Source: Cordia subcordata (taxonomy: Eukaryota; Streptophyta; Magnoliopsida; Boraginales; Cordiaceae). From it: a stretch of 64,000 bases of DNA. This document shows positions 46,228 to 57,952 of this stretch, in pieces. The number at the start of each line of letters is the position of its first letter. Positions within the stretch are counted from its first letter, which is position 1. The notes below the pieces were generated by a model. It was given only the letters and a program-made list of their open reading frames with translations. It ran no database searches and was not told the origin of the DNA. The stretch covers positions 16,601,001 to 16,665,000 of the forward strand of contig JAPTOF010000007.1 of NCBI GenBank assembly GCA_028554755.1. The letters run 5' to 3'. The translations under genes were made by a program, and so were the position numbers.

Positions 46228-47400
46228 GTGAAAGATTTGAAAAAGAAAAATGAGGATTTGAATAGCATTGTACAAAAGTTTACCAATAGGAAGGAGAATT
46301 TTGCAAAACTCCTTGGGTCTAAAAAGCTTGCCTTTGACAAGAGTGGAATTGGCTATGAGCTAACTATTAAACAAAAAATATTTGAAAACTTATTTTGTCA
46401 AGCTTCATCTTCCACTTCTTCCATTCCACCAAAGTTAAATATCACTTGAACTTATTGTGAGAAGAATGGGCATGTATCAACCCATTACTACTATAGATAA
46501 CTTGGTCATAGAGGATCACATGTCCCACATTGGCAAAGACCCAAATGGGTCATCATGGCTAAAAAGTGATACAAACGTCAAGGACCCAAGGTATTGGGAC
46601 CCAAGAATAAAGAATTGTTTGACTTTTATGTGTGTAGGTATGCCATGTGAGCAAAACTAGCAAGACAAAGTGGATCTTTGATAGTGGTTATTCCAAACAC
46701 ATGACGAAGAACTAATCACTATTCTATAAGTCAAAGGGAACCAAAGGTGGGAATGTAACCTTTGGAGACAATAGCAAAGGAAAAATAATTGGGAAAGGTA
46801 GCATTGGTAATAAGGATTCCTTTGCTATTCGTAATGTTTTACTTGTAAAGGGTCTTAAGTTTAATTTGCTTATATAAGTCAATTATGTGATAAGGGTCAT
46901 CAAGTAATATTTCAATCTTTCAATTGCATTGTGCATGAATGTGGTAGTGATAATGTGTTGTTTGTTGCAATTGGAAATAATAATGTATATACTGTTGAGA
47001 TTGACCGACTTCAAAACCAACATGTTAAATACTTGTCTATTGTACACGATAATGCTTAGTTGTGGCATAGAAGATTAGAGCATGCTGGCATTGAGTTTGT
47101 TGAATGATTTGTCAAAACATGATCTTGTTAAAGATTTGCCAAAACCCAAGTTTGAAAAAGACAAAGTTTGTGATGCATGTCAATTACGGAAACAACATAA
47201 AACTTCTTTCAAATCCATCAACAAAGTCTTAACTAATAAGGCATTACAATTGTTGCATATGGACTTGTTTGGACTAATTAATGTGGCAAGCCTAGGTGGT
47301 TCTAGATATACCTTTGTTGTTATAGATGACTATACTAGATTCACATCGGTCACTGTTTCTTGCACATAAAATTGATGCCTTCAATGAATGTGCAAGATTG
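46228..47400 (+). pseudogene. Sirevirus-like protease and integrase N-terminal remnant
   Basis: A coiled-coil-like lysine-rich gag tail (46228-46449) is followed by a decayed protease region (KWIFDSGYSKHMTKN-like near 46670-46710). The open piece 47082-47369 shows LLNDLSKHDLVKDLPKPKFE, CDACQLRKQHKTSFKS and MDLFGLINVASLGGSRYTFV, the integrase zinc region and start of the catalytic core. Confidence 0.82.
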
Positions 47401-47439
47401 TGTAGAAAAGGGGCAAAATTAGAAAGGTTATTTTATAAC

Positions 47440-48130
47440 TTGCATTCGTAGTGATAATGGCACGGAATATGTGAGCACTCCTTTTATGCATTTTTATAAT
47501 GAGCATGACATTGAGCACAACTTTTCGGCCTCTCGGACTTCCCAACAAAATGATGTAATAGAGAGGAAGAATTGTACATGACAAGAAATGGCAAGAACTA
47601 TATTTAAAGAACATAACTTGTGAACATATTTATGGAGTGAAGCGGTTAACACTGTATGTTATGTGCAAAATTGAGTCTTAATTAGGCCCATTTTGAACAA
47701 AACTCTATATGAACTTTGGCATGAAAAAACCCCTAAGATTTCATATTTTAAATTCTTTGGTTGCAAATGTTTCATTTTCAATACGAAGGATCACTTGAGA
47801 AAATTTGATGCTAAATTAGATAAGGGCATATTCCTAGGCTATTCCACTAAGAGTAAAGCTTATAGAGTCTATAATAAAAGAACTCTTGTTGTGGAAGAGT
47901 CAATGCATGTAACCTTTGATAAGACTAATCTTTTTAAGCCAAGAAGGAATGTTGATGATGTAGGTTATCTCTTGGAGAAGACCACTCTTGAAGATCAACC
48001 CTCAAATGGCAAGGAGATCCCAACTAAGCAAGAAAATGTACATCTAGGAGAAGAGTCTCAAGTCAAGGAGGATAATGGACAATGCTCAAATAAAAGCACC
48101 ACCTTGAAAGAGAAGGAGACTTAGTCAAGT
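47440..48130 (+). pseudogene. Sirevirus-like integrase C-terminal remnant
   Basis: After a frameshift the core continues (RSDNGTEYVSTPF-like near 47447). The open piece 47693-48124 shows LYELWHEKTPKISYFKFFGC, GIFLGYSTKSKAYRVYNKRT and a charged linker rich in Glu and Lys that ends at 48124. Confidence 0.82.
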
Positions 48131-48239
48131 TGCCAAAGAGTTAGAAGTTTGTGTAGAATTGTCATCAAGATCAAATCCTTGGTGATCCATCACAAGGCGT
48201 AATCTTAACAATTTTTGTGAACATTTTGCATTCATTTCT

Positions 48240-49730
48240 CATATAAAACCTAAAAATGTAAAAGAAGCCTTACTTGATAAAGATTGGATAATTACTATGC
48301 AAGAGGAACTAAATCAATTCACTAAAAACAAAGTTTGGAAGTTAGTAGAAAGACCTAGAGACTACTCGGTAATTGGAACTAAATGGGTATTTAGGAACAA
48401 ATTAGATGAATCTGGTGTAGTAACTAGGAACAAGGTTAGACTTGTAGCTCAAGGGTATAATCAAGAATAAGAAATTGACTATGATGAGACTTATGCCCTC
48501 GTAGCTAGATTGGAGTCCATTCGTATATTACTTGCATTTACGTGTTATATAGATTTTAAAATTTACCAAATGGATGTCAAGAGTGATTTCTTAAATGGTT
48601 TTATTGAAGAGAAGGTTTATGTTGAGCAACCTTCTGGTTTTGAAGACCTTTGTTTTCCAAACCATATTTTCAAACTCGAAAAAGCTTTATATGGTTTAAA
48701 ACAAGTGCCTAGGGCTTGGTATGAAAAACTTAGTGGTTTTCTTGTAGAAAGTGGTTTTGAAAGAGGAAAACTTGATGTCAATTTATTTGTGGAAAGAGAA
48801 GGAAAAGATATTTTACTTGTAAAAATCTATGTGAATGATATAATATTTAATGCTACTAATGTTACTTTGTATGAGAGTTTTTCCAAGTGTATGTGTAGGG
48901 ACTTCGAAATAAGCATGACGGGAGAGTTAACCATCTTTCTTGGACTCTAAATCAAGCAAACAAAGGAGGGCATCTTCATTAATCAAGCCAAGTTCACAAA
49001 GGAGATAATAAAGAAATTTGGGCTTGAGGATGCCAAGAAGATTGGAACCTTAATGAGTCCCTTAACAAAGCTAAACAAGGATGGTAGGCCAGTAGATGAG
49101 AAAAAGTATTGAGGTATGATCAATAGCCTACTTGACTTCACAGCCTTACGTTCGGATATTATGTTTGGCATGTGTTTATGTGCTAGATTTCAATCTAACC
49201 TTAGGGAAACACACCTAGTTGCCGTAAAATGAATCATTAGATATCTTAAGTGAACTAGTAACTTAGGAATATGGTATGCAAAAGGAAATTCGTTTGGTTT
49301 ATATGGTTTTTCGAATGCTGATTTTACTAGTTGTAAAGTAGATCAGACGAGTACTAGCAGTATGCGTCAGTTTCTTGGTTGTTCTTTCATGTCTTGGTCT
49401 TGTAGGAAGCAAAATAATGTAGCTATTTCTATTACCAAGGTGGAATATATTGCCGTTGAAGGTTGTGTTGCTCAAATCTTGTAGATGAAACAAAATTTGC
49501 TTGACTATAGCTTACATTATGATCATGTTCCCATCTATTGTAATAATACTAGTGTTGTTAATCTCACTAAGAACCCCATTTGACACTCTAGAACTAAACG
49601 TATTGAGATTAGGTATCATTTCATTAGAGATTATGTGCAAAAAGGTGATATTGTTCTTGAATTTGTTGATTCTTTGCATCAAGTTGCAGATATTTTTACT
49701 AAATCCCTGCATAAGGACCGACTACAGTGA
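48240..49730 (+). pseudogene. Sirevirus-like reverse transcriptase and RNase H remnant
   Basis: WKLVERPRDYSVIGTKWVFR appears near 48335, then QMDVKSDFLNGFIEEKVYVE and YGLKQVPRAWYEKLSGFLVE in the open piece 48510-48950. The polymerase motif reads YVND (48828-48839) instead of YVDD, losing one catalytic aspartate. RNase H remnants follow to about 49710, including [20 protein letters not shown]. Several stops. Confidence 0.85.
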
Positions 49731-49999
49731 GAGGCGTCCGGCTATTTTGGGTAACATTCTGACCCGATTGGTCAACCGGTTCTCAACCAGCTGGTCGATC
49801 GACCCTGTCGCGAGTAAAGGCCAAAAGAGGGCATTTAACCCAGATTTCTCACTCTTTCACAAATTCTTTCACCCTAACACTAACCCCCCCCTTAAAACCC
49901 ATCACCAAAGCTTCGTTCTTTTATCAAAATCACTCAAAATTTCTTGCATTATCTTGAAACCCATTTCACATAAATAGTTTCTACTGATTTATTTTTCAC

Positions 50000-51240
50000 A
50001 AATCCATTCAAAATCATAGTGAATCTAAGAGGGAGAGGTCATGAACGTGGGAGAAGCAAAAGGGCTAGAACTTAATCTCCTCCATCGTCCACTTCAAAGA
50101 TTCAAGACAAGCAATCTATGTTGTACAAAAAATTCCTCATAGACACGGATTTGTAGGCACAAACGTTCTACAACTTTTTGAGGGACAATGTTGGTATACC
50201 TTCTTGCACTTAAATTGTGATGTTCAAGTAACTATAGTTAAAAAATTTTATCAAAACCCTGAGGTAGAAAGTAAAGACCCTAAGCTTGTGTTGAAATCCA
50301 CCATTTGTAATAAGTCATTTTTGTTAATGAAAGATGTGATAAACAAAATATTTGGTATTCCAGTGGATGGTGAAGGTTATTATAATAGTCAAGGTTGGCC
50401 AGAAGGAGTGAACTATTTGTTGGTGCAATTATTGAATTTATATGGCGTGATGTAAGACCTAAAACCCCCGATTTGATTCTCCCCTTATTGAAGGATGTAA
50501 ATGTGATTAAGAGGATTACTTTGAAAGTAATAAGTGAAGTCTTGCTCCATAGAATAATCAATGATGGATAGATTCCCTTAATGGATACATATATCCTCTA
50601 TAGACTTAATAGGAGAAAATTGCATTACCGTTCTTTATTTTACACCACATGCTTCATATCAGTGGCAAAGAAGGTGGTAAGATGACCACACCGAGGTATG
50701 GCATGGCTTTGATGTACATTTTTGATCATTTTAAGATTAAGTCAAGGGAGAAAACTAAGACTTTTGCCTGGAACTTCCACATGATTTACATGAATTACAT
50801 AGGGATTATTGGTATAATAGACATGCTATCAATAGATCAACTTATTCAAACTTGCCCTGTAATATCAAAGAAGCCATAAAGCAAAGGTCTAGGGATGGTA
50901 CCACCTTCACTAATTCAGTTATGGGACCGAAAGCTCAGCATAGGTGCAGGAAGTTTTGGATTAAGCTGAGTGGGAAGAACAGGCTAGGGAAGGTGGAGTT
51001 GAGATAAGAGAGTCAGTCATGATTCCTATGGATGTTAGCTCAGATGAGGAGTTGGCTCCCGAAGATGTTGAGCTTAGAGATGCTACGGGAGCCTCCCGGG
51101 AACAAGCATGCGTGGATGAACAGAGGTGTGTAGAGATAAGGAGAGGTGTTGGGTTTAGTTCTACGGCTACACAAAAGGATCCTTTTATCGTGGCACAAAT
51201 TTTGAGTCAGATGCAAGCTTTAAACACCGGTATAATTTAG
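50000..51240 (+). pseudogene. Third ORF of the Sirevirus-like element (envelope-position protein)
   Basis: Open pieces at 50204-50455, 50649-50879 and 51019-51240 lie between pol and the 3' LTR. The first reads HLNCDVQVTIVKKFYQNPEV followed by a DVINKIFGIPVDGEGYYN stretch, which resembles the plant-specific 'putative plant transposon protein' type found in this position of Sireviruses. I see no clear signal peptide or membrane segment. Role unknown; the reading frame is broken. Confidence 0.55.
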
Positions 51241-51599
51241 ATAAGTGCTACTTGGAATGCAAATTGGATGGAGCTTACTACTGGGAGGAATCAGGTAGAT
51301 TTAGAGATCAAGTACACGCACTCTAACATGAAGGACTTGTTTAAGGATTACCGTGGCTGCAATCCTTGAGTTCACCACGGCTTTTTCAAAAAAACATCAT
51401 GCATTTTCATGCCTTCCAAACAATTTGCCTACTTTTACTCTTAGGTGGTTTTATTAGTTTGATGCTACTTTTAATGATAGTTTACCAATTTGGATGGTGC
51501 ATTGCTAGTTTGGATATTATTCTCTTTTGCTAGATAGTACTCTTGCTTTGCTAATGAATTTGCTATTTTTATTCATCTTTTTTCCTTGTGCCTTACTTA

Positions 51600-51885
51600 T
51601 TTTGGTGATGCCAAAGGGGGATAAGTGAAAGTAATGGTTGTAATGGTGTGTTGCATGATGAATGTTTGGTTTGCACGAATAGTGAATGACTTAAATTATG
51701 ATTACATGTATTTATGCTTATAATGAATGGTTAGAAAGCATGGACTGAAGTTGAAAGGGGAAGTAACCTTGTTGAACTCCTTACAATTTGTTTTAGATGC
51801 CTATATGTGCTTATATTGAGGGGGAGTCAAATTTTTGGAGTCCATTTTGTAGAAATAATTTGTTATCATTAAAAAAAGGGGATAT
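51600..51885 (+). promoter_or_regulatory. Polypurine tract cluster before the 3' LTR
   Basis: AAAGGGGGATAAG (about 51614), GAAAGGGGAAG (about 51755), GAGGGGGAG (about 51819) and the primary tract AAAAAAAGGGGATAT abutting the LTR at 51886. Multiple polypurine motifs upstream of the 3' LTR are a known Sirevirus trait. Confidence 0.7.
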
Positions 51886-53205
51886 TGTTGGCTTAATATT
51901 GCATATTATAATGTTTTAATGATTTTGATGATGAAAATTATGTCTCAATTACTAAAGCATCTTGTGAGCTTGATTGCATATCCTAAGATAGGTGCTTGGA
52001 AGTAATGGAAGGTGTTAGTCTTGAGCCTTGGTCAAATTGATGTATGCTTATCCAAGATTAGAGCTCAAGCTTGAAGAGGAAGAAGATGAGGAGTCATAAG
52101 GCAGAGACGAGGCATCATAAGAGGTACTAGAACTAATGCTTCTTGTGAATAGCTTTAGGTTCACTGTAATAGCTCAGAACTTTTATTTCTTCATTGCATA
52201 CTTTGCTTTAAATTCATATAGGCAATGGTTTACAAAATTCAAGTCTTGATTTCATTGCATAAAAGCTTGTTTTCTTCAAACAAATGTGTTGGGTTGATTT
52301 TGAGCTTCATTTGATCTTGAAAAACTTTTTTCAAGTTGGTCGGGACTTACTAAAAAGCCTTGATTTTGAGTTAGAAATGTTTTGGATTTGTTTGGCTTTG
52401 ATTCCAGACATTTTCGAGAGGTCAGACCACCTAGCCGGTCGACCAGTTGATCGGGGAGGTCATTTGGTCTAATTAGAACGTCAAGGGTCGGACCCCTAGC
52501 CAGTTGACCGACTAAGGCACCTGGCCTGCTTTACAACATTAAATGCTGTAGCCATTTCCACCCGTTAGAAACCACTTCTTTCATTCTTTTCTTACCTACC
52601 TTTGTCCTAACTCAAAAAAAATCTCTTTAAATACACTTCCATAACATTCAAGAGAGATCATGTAAGCTTGCAAAACTCTTTCACATCATTTATTGCTTAG
52701 ATAGTGAAACCCTTTGAGCATTCAAGAGCTTCATTTTTCTACATCTACTTTCAAAAAGTTGTACTACTTTACACACTTCACACTTCATCTAGTGTTGTAT
52801 ACACACTCTATAAGCTAGAAAATCTTGAGAGAAACATTTATCGAGCTTGTGAGAGTGTGAGGAAATCCTAAAGAGTGGGATTCTTGGGTTCTTTGAAATT
52901 AGGTTTCAAAAGAGGTGTATTGCTTGGTTTGTGTTTCACCAAGTCTTAAAGAAGCATCCATGGTTGAGGTATTGAAGTCCTAAGGGGAGCTTCTATAGGC
53001 GGTGGATGTAGACAAAGCCGAACCACCTAAAAATTGTTTGTTTTCTTCCTCCCTCTCTTTACTTTTAGCTTACTTGCTATATTTGATTGCTTGGTATTTG
53101 TTGAATTGCCCAAGTGAAATTACTTACTTTGATTGATAATTTTTTATTCCGAAAATTAATCAATATCTTAATTCACCCCTCCTTTTTAAGCTATTTGCCC
53201 AAACA
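51886..53205 (+). repeat. 3' LTR of the Sirevirus-like element
   Basis: Begins TGTTGGCTTAATATTGC and ends GCCCAAACA, followed by CATAC. It is 84 bp shorter than the 5' LTR through small deletions, for example near 52700 and 52440-52520. Confidence 0.93.
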
Positions 53206-53348
53206 CATACATATGAAATAAAATGAGTATTTTGTTCTAGTTATTTTATAATTTTAACAAACACAAGATAAAGAATGACTATTCTATAAATATTCTACCT
53301 TGAGGACATTCTTTTTCAAATCATTAAATCATGCCAAATGAACCCTAA

Positions 53349-54188
53349 GAATAAAGATCTAAATCTCGTTAATATTTAGATTGAAAGAAAAATACCTTAA
53401 ATAATTGAATTGAATTTTTTTTCTTAATAAAATTAATTAATATTTATCTATCTAATTACACCTTATTATGCTATTTTAGTATAAGAATCTGAATTTATAA
53501 TAAACTCAATAAGCAAGATGTTATTCTTGTAGAACAAATCGTCTTTAGAAGGCTAGGATTTATAACTATGATGACAATTAACATTAATTCTGGTTCAAAA
53601 TTAAAAGGACTATATTCTTTTTCTTTTTGTCGTCAAGGCACTCTATTATTCGTTTCATTAATTTAGTGCAAAATAGATTTGAAACTTTTTATAGATAGAT
53701 TCGTTTTAATAAGTATAATATCCATGAAGACAAATCTTCATTAGAATGTTAGAATATGATCATTAAGATGACATTTGACATTAATTCGGTTTCAAAATTA
53801 AACACATTGTATTCTCCTTCTTTTGTCATCAAGATACTATATATTCTTTTCATTAATTTGGTGCAAAAAAGATTTGGAGATTTTTTGGACGGATTCATTT
53901 TATTAACTTGTGGAATTATTAATTGCAAAAAATTTGTTGGATAGATATGATTTACAACTACTATTAATTAGGAATTACAAATATTTTAGGTAATAAGTTT
54001 TTATTAGAACAAAAATAATATTTAAATTTTAAAAAATTAAATGCTTTGTTGGAGGGCTTAGAAAATTAACACATGGCATAAATTCAGAAGGCAATGTATT
54101 TTCTTTATAATATATAGATTTCTCAGTTATTAGATAATTTTTGTTCAAACTGTTCTTTTTGTTTCTGTAATCTAGAACATATGGTCTC
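53349..54188. other. AT-rich intergenic DNA, nothing recognised
   Basis: Contains a diverged direct duplication: segments around 53515-53700 and 53705-53900 share AGACAAATC, ATTAATTC and TTCATTAATTT words. No coding sequence seen. Confidence 0.5.
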
Positions 54189-54579
54189 TGTTGGCATAAT
54201 ATTGATTAAATGATTTTGATGATGAAAATTATATTTGAATTACTAAAAGTATCTTATGAGCTTGAATGAATATTATAAGACTGGTGCTTGGAAAATATGG
54301 AATTTGCTTATCTTGAGTCTTTGTCACATTGAAGTCCATTAGAGTTGATCGAAGTCCGAAGGAGAGCATCCTTAGGCGGTGGATGTAGACAAGATTGAAC
54401 CTCCTAAAAATCGCCTGTCTTCTTCATCCTTATGTCTACTTTATGTTACTTACTATTATTGATTATTTGGTATTTGATTAACTGCTTAAGACAATTCGTT
54501 TGTATTATTGATAAATTTTTATTTGCAAAAATTATTTAATATCTTAATTCACCCCTCTCTTAATATATCTGCTCCAACA
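54189..54579 (+). repeat. Solo LTR related to the Sirevirus-like element, internally shortened
   Basis: Starts TGTTGGCATAATATTGATT and ends CTGCTCCAACA. It shares with the 1.3-kb LTR the first ~110 bp, the CTTAGGCGGTGGATGTAGAC region and the end (AATATCTTAATTCACCCC). No internal element sequence follows. Flanks GTCTC and ACCTC match at 3 of 5, so the target duplication is weak. Confidence 0.75.
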
Positions 54580-54723
54580 ACCTCTATTCAAAATAGATGT
54601 TGCTATTTTAATTTTTTTTCATGAATAACTAGAATGATAGTTTTGTATTTTTAATACAAATATATGTCTATAGCTTGGAGTTTAAATATAAACTTATCTT
54701 TTAGAAATAAAATGCATGAATCT

Positions 54724-54725
54724 CC

Positions 54726-54763
<38 letters not shown>
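54724..54763 (+). repeat. (TC)n microsatellite
   Basis: About 18 TC units followed by TTTATATATA. Confidence 0.9.
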
Positions 54764-54765
<2 letters not shown>

Positions 54766-55050
54766 ATATATATTATAGAACATTTCTAAATATATATTAT
54801 TTTACTTTTAACCATAATCTTTAAAAGTAATAATAATTTCACTCTACATTTAGATTAATTATGTCCTTTGTTTTGTAATCCCTATATAAAACTTTATCCT
54901 TCAACACATGATTAGTATTAAAACAAACCAAAAATAAAATTTTAAAAGATATATCTGTATTTTATCCCACATAGAATATAAAAATTTTGCCATAAATAAT
55001 AATAAATACAATAAAATTATCTTCAATACATCACCTCCCCGTCACCAGTA

Positions 55051-55371
55051 ATGTCATATCTAGTCATATATAACTGGGAAAAAGGAAATAATATTAGTTT
55101 AAATAATATTATTTTAGCAAGCTTTAATAGAAAAAAGAAAAAAAGTTATAAGTTACTCTGCAAACCTGATCAGTGCAAACAATTTGCACACCTATTCATA
55201 CTCTTGCTTTCTGATGTGCCTCGAGTACGGGCTATGGCTGCTCAAACTTGTTCACCCCCAAGGCGACTAGTTATCAAACTTGAACCTCTGAGTCTTGTTG
55301 TTGGATTATATTCAATTAAACCTGCTTGGGAGTCAGTGAAGGATGCCGAGAAAACAGGTGAAAGGCTCTAA
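55051..55371 (+). CDS. Unrecognised open frame of 106 codons, doubtful
   Basis: The second half, from about codon 35, is less AT-rich than its surroundings and reads PDQCKQFAHLFILLL, SDVPRVRAMAAQTC, IKLEPLSLVVGLYS, PAWESVKDAEKTG. I recognise no family. The first 30 codons are AT-rich and look non-coding, so if real this is probably an exon or fragment starting later than the listed ATG. No neighbouring exon, TATA or second copy is evident. Confidence 0.2.
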   Translation: MSYLVIYNWEKGNNISLNNIILASFNRKKKKSYKLLCKPDQCKQFAHLFILLLSDVPRVRAMAAQTCSPPRRLVIKLEPLSLVVGLYSIKPAWESVKDAEKTGERL

Positions 55372-55379
55372 TATAGGAA

Positions 55380-56231
55380 TCCAATTGAAACCCAAAGGCA
55401 CACTTATCTTTATATTGCAAACCCTGCTTCAAATGCAAGCAAGTCCTCGTAAGAAACAACACCATTATGAAATTTCAAGAAAAATCAATTGTTACTACGC
55501 TCTTTTTCACTAAAATTTCAAAAAAATCAGTTATTATGATAACCACGTATATCTACGTGAAATTCACACAATGTTTCAATGAGCATGGATAATACACGCA
55601 TAATTATATACTAACCTCCAACGTGAAGCAACCATACAATCAAATATGAAATTATAATTTCATTTTTTAAATTAACATGGAGTAGTCCAACTTACTTCAA
55701 AATCCAGCTTTATAATCAAACTCCCTCATTTCCTAATAATTATAACAAATTCTAATTAACTTGAAATTAAAATTAATAAATGCAAAGTCAAAGTGTCACA
55801 CTTATCTAATAACAAGTAGATAGAAAAGAATTGAAAGAAAATAATGGTGATAATTCATTAAATACTCGCTAAAACAGAGTGTAGCTCTAAGTAAAATAAA
55901 AACATAAGATAAACATAGTACTAGGTTTGTGTTATTCCATTAGTGCACTTAACGATAGTGGCTTTCAGTAATCTAATAAATTCATGATCTCATAATACTC
56001 TTTAACATTTACAAGTTCAACACAAACCAATGTATAAACCATGAAAGAAATAATAAAATTTAATAAGCTAACTCAATTCATTCATTTCATATTAATCTAT
56101 TTTATCATGCCAAATTGATCTCTACAAATATATATTGATCTGGCTTTAACTCTCCATTCCTCTTTTATTCTTTTTATTGTCTTTTCACTATCATCAACTA
56201 CACTAGTGTTATTTTGCACAAGTCAAATTAA
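55380..56231. other. AT-rich intergenic DNA, nothing recognised
   Basis: No long frame, no repeat termini and no RNA gene seen. Confidence 0.6.
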
Positions 56232-56966
56232 GAGCTAGTTTGGCTTTCAATTTGAAAATACCGTTCTTCAAGAAGGACTTTTAAAACAAACTTTTAATTG
56301 AAAAGACTTATGGTGAGAAAAGATTTTTTTTTTGTTATTCTTGTATCTAATGGATTTTTATTAAATGAAATTATGTTTGATTTTACATTTGAAAACAATG
56401 GTAATTGCCTAAATTACTAAAAGGGCATTTTGAAACTTACAATAATAAACTATTATTTCCTTTACATAATATAACTGAAAATTCATTAAATTGCATTAAA
56501 AATTAATAAATTATTATTAAATTATTAAATATCTAAATTGTTATTTCTAATTGAATTATAATTTCTTTACATTATTCTCTTTTTATTCAATTTTTAGTTA
56601 ATTAAATTAATTTAGGACTTATTAATATATTTTATTAATTTTGTTAAATTTAAAATTTTTAAGTTTATTTTTTAATTATTACATTTTATTATCTTATTTA
56701 TTTTTTATCATCATTGAATTTGAGAAATATTAATAAAAAAATAATGAAGATACTTTTATCTTAAAAATTTTAAAACTCTTTCTTGCAAATTGCAAAGGGA
56801 GAAGTAAAAAATTTGAACTTATCCATTTACACCTAAACCTCTATTAACTTTGAGCTCAAACCAAATTTTAAGATAGAAAACCAAACAACCTTCTTTTTTC
56901 TACAACATAGAGTTTTAGGCTACAAAATTTAGTTTGACTCTCCAAAATGGACGATCAAACTAGCTC
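56232..56966. mobile_element. Possible TIR element (MITE-like)
   Basis: Ends GAGCTAGTTTGG and (reverse) GAGCTAGTTTGA, 11 of 12 matching. It is AT-rich with no coding sequence. Flanking 8-mers CAAATTAA and CAATTCAT agree poorly, so no clear target duplication supports it. Confidence 0.45.
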
Positions 56967-57550
56967 CAATTCATTTAGTCGATTATGGATTTGTGCACCA
57001 CTAGTTGTTATAGTAGTTGATGGCTATTTTATTTTAGTTACCGGATAACTGTTCAACTAGTTGATCATACAAAATGTAATTGATAATATTAATTGTTGGA
57101 TTAGTTGATGAAAGCAAAACAATAGAAAAGTTATTGATATTACATTATTATTGTTATTATTGTTATAATAATTATAACTATTATTACTATTATTGGGATA
57201 AGATAATTAACTACAATTAGATATATGTTTTTTATAATAATATTTTATTATTAAAGCAAAATAAAATTAAATTTTGAATAAAACATTTGTATCAATATTA
57301 TTTAAAATTCTCTTAATATATTCAAAATTTATTTTGTCAAATAAAACAATAAATGGACTAATAAAATTTACACTCGTTAGAATATCTTAATGCGGATAGA
57401 ATTTAAAATTAGTTTTTTGGGTTATCTATATATAGTTTAAATTTCTTCAAAATGGAGCTCACAGACAGGTCACATTAGCTCCTATTAAGTTGCCAACTCA
57501 GCTAAAAAAATGTTAAATTGTGCTTTGTTTCAATTTTCAAGTAAAAAAAG
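56967..57550. other. AT-rich intergenic DNA, nothing recognised
   Basis: Contains a (TTATTA)n-like run around 57145-57200 and no frame of interest. It ends in AAAAG, the target site of the Tnt1-type element. Confidence 0.6.
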
Positions 57551-57881
57551 TGTTGGGGAAAACATGCAAACACAAAGAATATGAAAAGAAATAACGGACA
57601 CAAGAATTACGTGGTTCGACTTTAAAGCCTACGTCCACGGGCAGCAGAGAATAATTCTATTATTGATCACGAATGCTACAAGGCTCTCACTTTGGTTTCT
57701 CTCTCACACATAACATAATGAGTATTGCCACATATTTATAGTGCAAAGGTTTCCTAAACCTATTAAGCAGAAAAGGCAACTAATTAATTATGTGCTATAA
57801 AAAGTAGCAAGCGAATAAGGTAATATGCTAACAAGGAAATCTGTTATTCTTGTTGCCCAAGAATACGGGCCACATTCAACA
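57551..57881 (-). repeat. 3' LTR of the Tnt1-type element
   Basis: On the minus strand it starts TGTTGAATGTGGCCCG at 57881 and ends CCCCAACA at 57551. It contains a TATAAATATG-type box (minus strand, about 57732-57741), as a likely LTR promoter. Confidence 0.93.
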
Positions 57882-57952
57882 AATCTCCACCTTGGCACGT
57901 ATTCACTTCAATCAATACACCATCATCCCTGCAGCCAACTGCCTCTAAGAGC

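Larger units (their letters stand above)
43473..53205 (+). mobile_element. Sirevirus-like Ty1/copia retrotransposon, full length, decayed
   Basis: LTRs at 43473-44876 and 51886-53205, and a perfect 5-bp target duplication CATAC (43468-43472 and 53206-53210). The primer-binding site TGGTATCGAGAGC is at 44879-44891. The order gag, protease, integrase, reverse transcriptase, RNase H is copia type. Long LTRs, an extra frame between pol and the 3' LTR, and several polypurine-like motifs there point to the Sirevirus (SIRE/Maximus) lineage. The first LTR base pair has drifted from TG to TA. Many stops show it is old. Confidence 0.93.
42775..53345. mobile_element. TIR element flanked by TAA, split by the Sirevirus-like insertion
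   Basis: Left end GGTTTTGTTTGG at 42775 and right end (reverse) GGGTTCATTTGG ending 53345 match at 9 of 12 positions. TAA lies on each side (42772-42774 and 53346-53348). Without the retrotransposon it would be about 0.83 kb, with similar AGAATGA-rich inner ends. This is a PIF/Harbinger-type MITE signature. No transposase. Confidence 0.55.

Noticed and set aside
49501..49977. 158-codon plus-strand frame at the end of the Sirevirus-like pol
   Set aside because: It overlaps the RNase H remnant in another frame, which shows the expected HFIRDYVQKG motif. The long frame itself has no domain.
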